A DNA stretch of 8,011 nt from Acholeplasmataceae bacterium (GCA_012840905.1 DUVT01000070.1:1-8011), one strand, 5' to 3'; positions 1-6,079 are shown, numbered from the stretch's first letter. The notes: generated from the sequence alone by a model not told the origin. Numbers and translations are program-made.

Positions 1-443
1 AAGATGTTATCTCAGTCAGCAAATTCGACAGTATAGTTAGTGCAGCGAAAAAAATGAAAGATTATGATATTGGAATGGTTGTTGTAGTTGATGATAAAAA
101 TGAAGTATTAGGGGTATTAACTGATCGTGATATTGTAATAAGGGCAGTTTATAAAAACAATATTGAAGGTTTTGTAGATGATGTAATGACACCTAATCCA
201 GCTTGTATAGAACCTGAGGAGGATGTAAAAAAGGCAATTGAGACAATGGGCGAATATCAACTTAAAAGACTTGTCGTTACAAACAAAGCGAAAAAAGCAG
301 TTGGTGTAGTAAGTTTATCTGATATCGCAAGAACAAGACATACAAATAAATTTGTAAATGAAACTCTTTATGAGATATCAATTCCTAATCCCCAAAAAGA
401 AAAACCTCTTAAGTACTTAAAAGTTGATGACTTTAGATTATAA
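1..443 (+). CDS. CBS-domain pair protein, 5' end cut by the window
   Basis: The reading frame is open from base 3, with no stop before the ATG at 54, and the residues coded before that ATG (DVISVSKFDSIVSAAKK) are the normal first half of a CBS domain. The true start therefore lies left of the window, and 54 is an internal Met. About 146 residues are visible. The first CBS repeat ends with GVLTDRDIVIRAV (about residues 37-49 of the visible part). The second starts at DDVMTPNP and ends at GVVSLSDIAR. The size and the short tail after the second repeat match stand-alone CBS pairs such as B. subtilis YhcV. Such pairs usually bind adenosyl nucleotides (AMP, ATP or similar) and act as cytosolic energy sensors. 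The partner here is unknown because the upstream neighbour is not visible. The family call is firm; the function is not. Confidence 0.88.
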   Translation, partial: DVISVSKFDSIVSAAKKMKDYDIGMVVVVDDKNEVLGVLTDRDIVIRAVYKNNIEGFVDDVMTPNPACIEPEEDVKKAIETMGEYQLKRLVVTNKAKKAVGVVSLSDIARTRHTNKFVNETLYEISIPNPQKEKPLKYLKVDDFRL

Positions 444-468
444 AACCCACATCTCATGATGTGGGTTT
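443..468. terminator. Bidirectional intrinsic terminator between convergent genes
   Basis: An 11-bp perfect stem (443-453 with 458-468, core ACCCACATC/GATGTGGGT) closes a 4-nt loop TCAT. It starts on the last base of the CBS gene's stop codon and ends 5 nt before the last base of ldhA. Read on +, it is followed by the short T-rich run TTTATCTATT. Read on -, it is followed by TTTTATAATCT. It can therefore serve both converging transcripts, although both T-tracts are modest. Confidence 0.8.
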
Positions 469-473
469 ATCTA

Positions 474-1511
474 TTAGAAACATCTTTCTTCACGAGTCTT
501 TCTACAAGATATCGCTTTTTCTTTATCTTTACACATATAACATATTTCATTAACAAGTGGTCCATTATTAAAGAATTCATCTATATTATTCAATGTTGTT
601 GTTGCAATGTTTGTAAGTGCTTCATCAGTTAAGAAAGCTTGATGGGAAGTTACAATTACATTGTGCATACTTGATAATATTCTAAATTTATCATCTTTAA
701 TGATTGACGTAGATAAATCTTCAAAGAATAAGTTATCTTCTTCATCATATACATCTAAGCCAGCTGCACCTATTTTTCCAGATTTTAATCCTTCAATTAA
801 ATCAGCTGAATTGACTAAGCCACCTCGTGATACATTTATTAAAATAACTCCATCTTTCATCTTACTTATACTTTCGCTATTTATCATATATTGTGATTCT
901 TCAGTTAATGGAACATGCAAGGAAATAATATCACTTTCTCTATATAACTCATCTAGAGTCACATAATTATAATCACTATCTTTCGCAGGGAACACATCAT
1001 ATGCAAGTACATTCATCCCAAATCCACGAGCAATATTTATAAATATTTTACCAATTCTACCTGTACCAATAACACCAATAGTTTTTCCATGCATATCAAA
1101 TCCTGTTAAGCCGTTTAAACTAAAATTAAAATCCCTAACACGATTATATGCTTTATGGATCTTGCGGTTTAATGCTAAGAGTAAAGCCATCGCATGTTCT
1201 GCTACTGCATAAGGAGAGTAACTCGGTACTCTTACGATATGAATTTTCCCCCAAGCTGCTTTTACATCCACGTTATTATAACCAGCACAACGCATAGCTA
1301 TTAACTTAACGCCAACCTTATCTAAGACCTTAATTGTTTCAGCATCAATTTTGTCATTGACAAATGCAACGACTACTTCACATCCGCTTGCAAGAATTGC
1401 AGTATCTTTATTTAATTTAATATCAAAGTATTTAATATTGTAGTTTTTGTTGTACTTATTAAAGTAATACTCATCATATGGTTTAGTATCGTAAAATGCT
1501 ATCGTCTTCAT
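474..1511 (-). CDS. ldhA: D-lactate dehydrogenase (NAD-dependent D-2-hydroxyacid dehydrogenase) with a Cys-rich tail
   Basis: Cytosolic fermentative enzyme that reduces pyruvate to D-lactate and regenerates NAD+. The 345-residue product resembles E. coli LdhA along most of its length. Shared landmarks are AMRCAGYNNVD near residue 72, RVPSYSPYAVAEHA near 94, RKIHKAYNRVRD, NGLTGFDMHGKT and DNLFFEDLS. The Rossmann motif GVIGTGRIG is at 146-154, and D172 follows at the end of the next strand, as expected for NAD. Catalytic residues are R229 (VSRGG), E258 and H290 (SHQAF), with the same spacing as R235, E264 and H296 of E. coli. The start is supported by AGGTGGTG at 1518-1525, 6 nt before the ATG. 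It appears to be a single-gene unit, convergent with the CBS gene. The protein runs about 21 residues beyond the usual NELV-type end and adds four cysteines (C324, C327, C336, C344). Confidence 0.93.
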   Translation of the reverse strand: MKTIAFYDTKPYDEYYFNKYNKNYNIKYFDIKLNKDTAILASGCEVVVAFVNDKIDAETIKVLDKVGVKLIAMRCAGYNNVDVKAAWGKIHIVRVPSYSPYAVAEHAMALLLALNRKIHKAYNRVRDFNFSLNGLTGFDMHGKTIGVIGTGRIGKIFINIARGFGMNVLAYDVFPAKDSDYNYVTLDELYRESDIISLHVPLTEESQYMINSESISKMKDGVILINVSRGGLVNSADLIEGLKSGKIGAAGLDVYDEEDNLFFEDLSTSIIKDDKFRILSSMHNVIVTSHQAFLTDEALTNIATTTLNNIDEFFNNGPLVNEICYMCKDKEKAISCRKTREERCF

Positions 1512-1537
1512 AAATTACACCACCTATCTTCAGGCCT

Positions 1538-1543
1538 ATTATA
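1538..1543 (-). promoter_or_regulatory. Candidate -10 box for ldhA
   Basis: On the minus strand, TATAAT (1543-1538) lies 12 nt before the AGGTGGTG ribosome binding site of ldhA. No convincing -35 box is found 16-18 nt upstream; the best is TTACAA at 1567-1562 with 3 of 6 matches. A TTGAAA at 1616-1611 with TATTAG at 1594-1589 is an alternative pair. I saw no Rex (TTGTTAA-type) palindrome. The rest of the 282-bp gap (1512-1793) is AT-rich sequence without a recognisable gene, apart from the terminator at 1723-1753. Confidence 0.3.
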
Positions 1544-1722
1544 TATTATTTTTCATATTTTTTGTAATGATATACTCTATTAAAATCCCTAATATTAAAT
1601 TTATGAATAATTTCAATAATTAGATTACCTTTCTTTATTATTTAATAGTTTAAGTTTTGCTCTTTGTTTTAACTTTTATCAATATCATATATATTTATAA
1701 TTCAGATTTTTAGAAAATTCGT

Positions 1723-1753
1723 AAAAAAAGATGGCAATTAATTGCCATCTTTT
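1723..1753 (-). terminator. Intrinsic terminator of the ABC transporter operon
   Basis: A 13-bp perfect inverted repeat (AAAAGATGGCAAT at 1726-1738 with 1741-1753) lies about 40 nt past the ATPase stop codon. Read on the minus strand, it ends in a run of seven T (1729-1723). The two innermost pairs must open to make a loop. The + strand reading has only four T, so the hairpin mainly serves the minus-strand operon. Confidence 0.85.
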
Positions 1754-1793
1754 AAAAGGAAAATATGAAAAAACTTATATTGTTAGTTACTAC

Positions 1794-2573
1794 TTAATAC
1801 ACAATTTCAATTCTTTCTTCATCAAACTTCTTGATTAAATCTGTTGGAGTAAGTTTTGCTTTTGCTTCTCCGCTTTCATCAAGGACAACTCTTCCTTGAT
1901 CTAACATAATTAGGCGATTACCATATTTGAGTGCATCTCGCATGTTATGAGTAATCATTATCGTTGTTAATTTATTTTCTTTGACTATTTTTGCCGTTAA
2001 CTCTAAAACGATCTTTGCTGTCTTTGGATCAAGCGCAGCAGTGTGTTCGTCTAGAAGGAGGATTTTAGGGTTAGAATAAGTAGCCATAAGTAATGTGATT
2101 GCTTGCCTTTGGCCACCAGATAATAAACCAACTTTTTGATTTAATCTAGTTTCTAACCCTAAATTTAATTGGCTAAGTCTTTCTCTAAATTCATTTATTA
2201 AGTTCTTATCAAAGCCCCATTTTAAAGTATCTTTTCTTTTTCTACGGGATGCTATGAGTAAGTTTTCAATGATGGACATATTTGCTGCTGTCCCTTGCAT
2301 TGGATCTTGGAAGACAATACCTAATAAGTTTGCGCGTTTATGTTCACTTAAATTAGTTACTTCTTCACCATCAATAATTATCTTACCACTATCAACTTCT
2401 AGCGCACCACTAATGACATTGAAAAGCGTAGATTTCCCACTACCATTACCACCAATTATAGTAACGAATTCCCCTTCATTAATTGTAAGCGAAACATTAT
2501 TAAGTGCTATTCTTTCATCTTCTTTGTTTTGGGTAGGGTTAAATATCTTAGTAACATTTTGAACTTTAAGCAT
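1794..2573 (-). CDS. ABC transporter ATPase (TrpZ-like), aromatic amino acid type
   Basis: ATP-hydrolysing subunit of the importer formed with the two genes upstream. It should act on the cytoplasmic face of the membrane. All motifs of an active ABC ATPase are present in its 259 residues: Walker A GGNGSGKST at 41-49, Q-loop Q89 (VFQDP), signature LSGGQ at 151-155, Walker B ILLLDE at 171-176, D-loop ALD at 180-182 and switch H209. The GTAANMSIIENLLIA stretch after the Q-loop is typical of the ATPases that accompany PF04392 binding proteins. The ATG lies inside the end of the permease gene, so the two genes share 8 bases (ATGCTTAA) and are probably translationally coupled. The ribosome binding site GGGGGTAGG is weak. 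The operon terminator follows. Transport class is firm; cargo is inferred only from the leader and the family. Confidence 0.92.
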   Translation of the reverse strand: MLKVQNVTKIFNPTQNKEDERIALNNVSLTINEGEFVTIIGGNGSGKSTLFNVISGALEVDSGKIIIDGEEVTNLSEHKRANLLGIVFQDPMQGTAANMSIIENLLIASRRKRKDTLKWGFDKNLINEFRERLSQLNLGLETRLNQKVGLLSGGQRQAITLLMATYSNPKILLLDEHTAALDPKTAKIVLELTAKIVKENKLTTIMITHNMRDALKYGNRLIMLDQGRVVLDESGEAKAKLTPTDLIKKFDEERIEIVY

Positions 2574-3483
2574 TACTGCCTACCCCCGTCCTCTTTATTT
2601 TCTTGTTAACTGACTGCACTAGTGGTAGTGCTAGAATGATAGCAATAATTATAGCTTGAACTAACTTCAAGTCATTTGGATTTAATCCAACTCTAATCGC
2701 AATCCCAAGTATCGCTTGGAAAATTATACTTCCTAAAATAACAGAGATTAACCAGTTTTTAAAACTTCTCTTTCCGAAGATAACTTCTCCAAGAATAATT
2801 GAGGCTAACCCTATAACAATTGTTCCTCTTCCTGCATCCATATTTGCAGTACGTTGAACTTGTGCATATAATCCACCACTTAAGGCGATTAATGCATTTG
2901 CGATAGCTAATCCTAATATAATTTTAATATTCGTATTTATTCCTTGGGCTCTTGCCATTTTCGGATTCATCCCTGTAGCTCTTAAGCCCATTCCAATCTC
3001 AGTTCCGAAAAACCAATATATTAATATAAATATTATAATAACCACTACTAGAGTAGTTAGTGTTTTTGCAACAAACGCATTCTCAAGTATTGAACGTAAG
3101 AATGAATATATTGTTGTATTATTATCTTTTAATGCAATAGAAGCTCTACCCATAACCCTTAAATTTATTGAGAACAAGCCTGTCATTGTTATAATCCCAG
3201 CAAGAATTGCAGGAATTTTTAATTTTGTGTGGAGGAGGCCGGTAATGGCACCTGCTAGAAATCCACCGATTAATGAGATGACAATAGCTAGATAACTATT
3301 TACCCCAGCACTAATTAAACTAATTGAGATTGCACCACCTAGTGTTATACTACCTTCAGCTGTCAAATCTGCAAAGTTTAAAATTCGAAAGGAGACGAAA
3401 ATTCCTAGTGCCATTACCGCCCAAATAAGGCCTTGTTCTATAGCGTCTTGAATAATATACATTATTGATTCAAGAATATTCAT
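2566..3483 (-). CDS. ABC transporter permease (TrpY-like, BPD_transp_2 family)
   Basis: Membrane subunit of the importer, 305 residues, rich in hydrophobic segments. The clearest lie at about 19-33, 48-60, 64-83, 92-108, 141-159, 187-204, 221-235, 244-262 and 275-290. The cytoplasmic coupling loop GLRATGMNPKMARAQGIN (166-183) is the family hallmark and resembles the LivH/RbsC type ALRAxGxNPxxARxxGI loop. A homodimer is expected, since only one permease gene is present. The start codon is 2 nt after the stop of the lipoprotein gene. A GAGG about 13 nt upstream lies inside that gene, so coupling is likely. The 3' end overlaps the ATPase gene by 8 bases. Transport of an amino acid-like solute is family knowledge; the exact cargo is not visible in the permease. 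Confidence 0.9.
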   Translation of the reverse strand: MNILESIMYIIQDAIEQGLIWAVMALGIFVSFRILNFADLTAEGSITLGGAISISLISAGVNSYLAIVISLIGGFLAGAITGLLHTKLKIPAILAGIITMTGLFSINLRVMGRASIALKDNNTTIYSFLRSILENAFVAKTLTTLVVVIIIFILIYWFFGTEIGMGLRATGMNPKMARAQGINTNIKIILGLAIANALIALSGGLYAQVQRTANMDAGRGTIVIGLASIILGEVIFGKRSFKNWLISVILGSIIFQAILGIAIRVGLNPNDLKLVQAIIIAIILALPLVQSVNKKIKRTGVGSNA

Positions 3484-3485
3484 AT

Positions 3486-4463
3486 TTACTGAATAACCTC
3501 ATCAGCTTTATCTAATAAGGTTTCTGGGACTTCAATACCTATTGCTTCTAATTGTTTTAAATTTATTACTAGTGAGTATTCTTCTAAACCAACACTTGGA
3601 ATATCTGCTGGTTTTACTCCATCTTTAAGAATTTTTGCTGCCATCTTAGCAGTTTGCTTTCCTAGACGGTAGTAATCAACACCATATGTAATACCGCCTC
3701 CTGCGTGTACCATATTACTTTCACCAACGATTGTTAAAACTTTATGGGTTTCAATAATATCTGTTAGTGAAGTCATTGCTCCAGCAATAACATTATCTGT
3801 TGGAATATACATTACATCAACTTCACTAGCTAGCTGATTTGCAACAAGTTGTAAATCACTAACTGACTGTATCGTTTTAACTACTACTTCAAGACCTAGC
3901 TTTTCAGCTTCTGCTTTTGCTAAGTTCGCTTGAACTTCTGAGTTAGTTTCACTTGCAGTATAAAGAATTCCTAATTTCTCAACTTCTAATCCTAATTCTT
4001 CAATTAAACCAATTTGTTCTTTAATTGGATTCATATCATTTGTTCCTGTAACATTGCCACCTGGTTTTTCATTACTTTGAATCAAACTAGCAGTTACAGG
4101 ATCTGTTACGGCTGTAAATAGAATTGGTGTATTTTTACCTTGGTCTTTTGCTTCATTCGCTACACTAATTGCAGCTGGTGTAGCAATAGCAAGAATTAGG
4201 TCACTACTTCTTACTAACTCCTTACTCATGATTGTCATAGTAGGTGCATCAGTTTCAGGATTTAAAACTTTAAATTTGATGTTTTCTCCATCTACAAATC
4301 CTTCTTCTTTTAATCCATCAATAAAGCCACGACGTGCTTCACTTAACGCATTATGTTCTAGGTATTGTAAAATGCCGATCTCGACTTTATCGTCACCACA
4401 ACCTATTAATGCTAACATTATAGGCATAATCAATAATAATACAAATAATTTTTTTAACCTCAC
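3486..4463 (-). CDS. ABC transporter substrate-binding lipoprotein (TrpX-like, PF04392)
   Basis: Extracellular solute-capturing subunit, tethered to the membrane by lipid. The 325-residue product begins with a lipoprotein signal: positively charged MRLKK, a hydrophobic stretch, then lipobox LIGC with the lipidated cysteine at 22. The start of the mature part (GILQYLEHNALSEARRGF) and the later GGGITYGVDYYRLGKQTA are signatures of the ABC_sub_bind family PF04392. That family includes a pneumococcal protein crystallised with Trp. The start codon is GTG (4463-4461), chosen because AAGGAGG (4475-4469) sits 5 nt upstream and the signal peptide begins there. It is the first structural gene of its operon. 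The terminator hairpin of the leader attenuator ends only 23 nt before it, so its expression should depend on readthrough. Confidence 0.92.
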   Translation of the reverse strand: MRLKKLFVLLLIMPIMLALIGCGDDKVEIGILQYLEHNALSEARRGFIDGLKEEGFVDGENIKFKVLNPETDAPTMTIMSKELVRSSDLILAIATPAAISVANEAKDQGKNTPILFTAVTDPVTASLIQSNEKPGGNVTGTNDMNPIKEQIGLIEELGLEVEKLGILYTASETNSEVQANLAKAEAEKLGLEVVVKTIQSVSDLQLVANQLASEVDVMYIPTDNVIAGAMTSLTDIIETHKVLTIVGESNMVHAGGGITYGVDYYRLGKQTAKMAAKILKDGVKPADIPSVGLEEYSLVINLKQLEAIGIEVPETLLDKADEVIQ

Positions 4464-4476
4464 TATTTCCTCCTTG

Positions 4477-4513
4477 ATAATAAAAATTTGTGTTATCTAA
4501 GTAATAACACAAA
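4477..4513 (-). terminator. Attenuator terminator (segments 3:4) before the transporter operon
   Basis: Read on the minus strand, TTTGTGTTAT (4513-4504) pairs perfectly with ATAACACAAA (4496-4487) over 10 bp, with a 7-nt loop. TTTTTATTAT (4486-4477) follows directly. It lies between the leader ORF and the lipoprotein gene it would shut off. The stem has only two G-C pairs, so termination should be partial or conditional, as expected of a switch. Its 5' arm is also the partner of the competing antiterminator. Confidence 0.7.
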
Positions 4514-4591
4514 ACCACTATTAAACCAGGGAGTTAATAATTAAGTGTTATTACTTAAATGATATACTTTCGATATCATGTAATAACACTT
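4498..4591 (-). promoter_or_regulatory. Attenuator switch: mutually exclusive 1:2 and 2:3 hairpins
   Basis: Segment 1 (AAGTGTTATTAC, 4591-4580) pairs with segment 2 (GTAATAACACTT, 4554-4543). Inside it, ATGATAT (4579-4573) pairs with ATATCAT (4565-4559). This gives a 19-bp stem with one 4-nt bulge and a 7-nt loop. Segment 2 can instead pair with segment 3: TAAGTAATAACAC (4557-4545) with GTGTTATTACTTA (4510-4498), 13 bp. Segment 3 is the 5' arm of the terminator, so 2:3 pairing blocks termination and 1:2 pairing permits it. The pairings are read directly from the sequence; the regulatory role is inferred by analogy with amino acid biosynthesis attenuators. An alternative reading is a set of protein operators, because the 10-mer GTGTTATTAC/GTAATAACAC occurs three times. 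Confidence 0.7.
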
Positions 4592-4615
4592 GAAACTAGT
4601 TATGACTTACTTCCA

Positions 4616-4702
4616 TCAGAAAAAGCCAAGAAGTGTATTTACATGACATCTTCTTAGAAAGTAATAAAAGTAGTAAAATGTGTTAACTACTAACTTGATC
4701 AT
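4616..4702 (-). CDS. Leader peptide rich in Phe and Tyr (attenuation leader)
   Basis: A 28-residue ORF with a strong Shine-Dalgarno (AAGGAG, 4715-4710) 7 nt before its ATG, and a promoter just upstream. It begins MIKLVVNT, and residues 9-15 are FYYFYYF, seven aromatic codons in a row (TTT TAC TAC TTT TAT TAC TTT). FF precedes the TGA stop. In all it has five Phe, four Tyr and no Trp. It has no resemblance to a functional protein, and it precedes an aromatic-type transporter and a switchable terminator. These are the hallmarks of leader peptides such as PheL. Translation would be sensed for Phe/Tyr-tRNA supply, with the ribosome pausing at codons 9-15 under shortage. Expression has not been shown, but ribosome binding site, composition and position agree. 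Confidence 0.75.
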   Translation of the reverse strand: MIKLVVNTFYYFYYFLRRCHVNTLLGFF

Positions 4703-4730
4703 AACTAATCTCCTTTTTTGTATTTTGATT

Positions 4731-4760
4731 ATTATATCACTATTATATTCCAATATGCAA
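4731..4760 (-). promoter_or_regulatory. Promoter of the leader/ABC transporter operon
   Basis: On the minus strand, TTGCAT (4760-4755), an 18-nt spacer and a perfect TATAAT (4736-4731) point to a start near 4724, about 22 nt before the leader ATG. A second TATAAT sits at 4747-4742 but lacks a -35 at the right distance. The transporter operon would therefore have its own promoter, separate from the ispF transcript that ends at about 4842. Confidence 0.6.
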
Positions 4761-4771
4761 TAGATATTTAA

Positions 4772-4786
4772 AAGAAAACGCTCTCT
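4772..4786. promoter_or_regulatory. Weak cre-like (catabolite control) site
   Basis: AAGAAAACGCTCTCT matches the Gram-positive cre consensus WTGNAANCGNWNNCW at all fixed positions but one. It lies just upstream of the -35 box of the leader promoter. A second, poorer match with two mismatches (TATAAAGCGCTTACA) is at 4814-4828. In AT-rich DNA such matches arise by chance, so this is only a candidate CcpA site. Confidence 0.2.
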
Positions 4787-4841
4787 TTTTAAAATATTCC
4801 GTATTTTATTATATATAAAGCGCTTACATTGGATATTTATT

Positions 4842-4867
4842 AAAAAAGTCTAAGTTTTACTTAGACT
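4842..4867 (-). terminator. Intrinsic terminator of the mgsA-ispF operon
   Basis: An 8-bp stem AGTCTAAG/CTTAGACT (4867-4860 with 4854-4847 on the minus strand), loop TAAAA, is followed by a T run at 4847-4842. The stem begins inside the TAG stop codon of ispF, a compact arrangement. It separates the isoprenoid operon from the leader promoter downstream. Confidence 0.85.
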
Positions 4868-5354
4868 ACTTAATATTTGCACTTTTAAGCAAAACAACGC
4901 ATTCTGCAGAGACACCTTCACCTCTACCAATAAATCCTAGACCTTCGCCACGTGTTGCTTTTACATTTATTACATCTTCTTCTACTTCAAGCAATTTTGC
5001 GATATTTAATTTTATCTTTCCAATATAAGGTCTAAGAATTGGTTTTTCAATATAGATAGTAATATCCATATTATTTATATCATAACCATGGCTTTCCATT
5101 AACCTTCTAGCTTCAATAACAAAGTAACTCGAATCCATATCTTTATACTTTGGATCTGTATCTGCGAAATGCGAACCAATATCACCTAACCCTAAAGCAC
5201 CAAGGATAGACTCACATACAACATGAAGTACACAGTCAGCATCAGAATGACCAACTAGACCTAAATGATAATCTATTTTTACACCCCCTAATATTAGTTT
5301 GCGGTTTTCTCCAAATTTATGTGTATCATGAGAATGACCAATTCGATAGTCCAT
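4866..5354 (-). CDS. ispF: 2-C-methyl-D-erythritol 2,4-cyclodiphosphate synthase
   Basis: Fifth step of the MEP isoprenoid pathway: it cyclises 4-diphosphocytidyl-methylerythritol 2-phosphate to MEcPP with release of CMP, as a cytosolic homotrimer using a divalent metal. The 162 residues match the family length. Zinc ligands D10 and H12 (RIGHSHDTHKF) and H44 (HSDADCVLH) are in place. DIGSHFADTDPKYKDMDS at about 58-75 and GLGFIGRGEG at 138-147 are diagnostic. Two active-site stretches differ from E. coli: GHSHDTH replaces GHGFDVH, and KATRGEGLGF replaces KATTTEKLGF, so Arg stands where E. coli has the phosphate-binding Thr133; E137 keeps Glu135. It starts 4 nt after ispD, with its ribosome binding site (GAGGAG) in the last ispD codons, so the two are coupled. 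The terminator begins in its stop codon. Confidence 0.95.
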   Translation of the reverse strand: MDYRIGHSHDTHKFGENRKLILGGVKIDYHLGLVGHSDADCVLHVVCESILGALGLGDIGSHFADTDPKYKDMDSSYFVIEARRLMESHGYDINNMDITIYIEKPILRPYIGKIKLNIAKLLEVEEDVINVKATRGEGLGFIGRGEGVSAECVVLLKSANIK

Positions 5355-5358
5355 ATAT

Positions 5359-6024
5359 TCACTCCTCTAATAATTTTTTCATTATTTCTAGATCAAAACT
5401 AGTAGTAACTTTAAAATTATAAATAGACCCTTCAACTATTGTTGGTGATATATTATAATACTTTTCTAGTAAACTAACATCATCAGTTGAATAGAATTTT
5501 TCATCTTTAGCTTTTAGATGTGCATTTTTGAATTTATCTAAATTAACACCTTGGGGAGTTTGGATGTTATATAGTTTTTCCCTATCAAGAGTAATCAGTT
5601 TCCCATCCCTTAATTCTTTAATTGTGTCAATTGTCTTAATTGCTGTAACTGCTGCACTATAGACAAGAGTTTTTCTATATACATTTAAAATAATCCCTTT
5701 TGTAATGAGTGGTCTTGCTGCATCGTGAATTAAAGCGACTTCACTATTACACTCTATTATACCATTATATACACTGTCTTGTCGCATGTTTCCGCCACTG
5801 ACAATTTTGATTTTTTTCAAGTTTACATCAGAAATTAAACTTTTTATTTCTGCTTCTTCTTCTGGATTAATTACAAGAACAATTCGATTACATTCTTCAA
5901 TTTCCAAAAATGTATCTAATGAATAACGAAAAATTGGTTTATTATTAATCTTATATAATACCTTATTATAATCTAAGCCAGTTCTAGTTCCCCTACCGGC
6001 CATTAATAACACTACATCAAACAT
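5359..6024 (-). CDS. ispD: 2-C-methyl-D-erythritol 4-phosphate cytidylyltransferase
   Basis: Third step of the MEP pathway: it transfers CMP from CTP onto methylerythritol 4-phosphate, making CDP-ME. Cytosolic homodimer. The 221 residues are slightly short for the family, but every landmark is present: nucleotide loop LLMAGRGTRTGLDYNKVL with K21, GGNMRQDSVYNG at 77-88, IHDAARP at 99-105, LDREKLYNIQTPQ with R148, TDDVSLLE at 180-187, and NFKVTT with K205 near the end. The start is supported by AGAGGT 6 nt upstream. It lies directly before ispF. A hairpin stands 28 nt upstream, and the 50-odd bases before ispD leave little room for a promoter, so it probably relies on readthrough from the upstream gene. 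Its stop codon is TGA, which shows that TGA is not read as Trp here. Confidence 0.95.
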   Translation of the reverse strand: MFDVVLLMAGRGTRTGLDYNKVLYKINNKPIFRYSLDTFLEIEECNRIVLVINPEEEAEIKSLISDVNLKKIKIVSGGNMRQDSVYNGIIECNSEVALIHDAARPLITKGIILNVYRKTLVYSAAVTAIKTIDTIKELRDGKLITLDREKLYNIQTPQGVNLDKFKNAHLKAKDEKFYSTDDVSLLEKYYNISPTIVEGSIYNFKVTTSFDLEIMKKLLEE

Positions 6025-6052
6025 ATCATTACCTCTTAATTTTAAAATCCAA

Positions 6053-6079
6053 AAGGACTATTTATTGTAAATAGTCCTT
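6053..6079 (-). terminator. Intercistronic hairpin, partial terminator or processing site
   Basis: A perfect 12-bp stem (AAGGACTATTTA with its complement, 6079-6068 and 6064-6053 on the minus strand) has a 3-nt loop. It overlaps the stop codon of the GGDEF-like gene. The bases after it, TTGGATTTTAAAA, form a broken T-tract, so termination is probably incomplete. No good promoter is visible between it and ispD. It may lower ispDF expression relative to the genes upstream, or protect the 3' end of a processed upstream message. Confidence 0.6.

Noticed and set aside
661..966. Open frame of about 100 codons on the + strand inside ldhA
   Set aside because: It is antisense to a well-supported dehydrogenase, has no ribosome binding site and shows no recognisable protein pattern.
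1512..1793. Rex-type redox operator upstream of ldhA
   Set aside because: Rex often controls lactate dehydrogenase, but no TTGTTAA or TTGTGAA inverted pair could be found in the gap.
1754..1797. Ten-codon + strand ORF (MKKLILLVTT) with an AAAAGGA upstream
   Set aside because: It looks like the start of a signal peptide but stops at once, lies just behind a minus-strand terminator and has no promoter or downstream gene on +. Chance is the simplest explanation.
2254..2562. Open frame on the + strand opposite the ATPase gene
   Set aside because: Its complement carries all ABC ATPase motifs; the hydrophobic, Ser/Leu-rich product is a shadow of that gene.
4228..4500. Open frame on the + strand over the lipoprotein start and attenuator
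   Set aside because: It is antisense to the signal peptide and RNA switch, has no Shine-Dalgarno and has low-complexity composition.
4464..4740. T-box riboswitch for the transporter operon
   Set aside because: Expected from the family, but neither the AGGGTGGNACCGCG antiterminator sequence nor a stem I layout is present on the minus strand.
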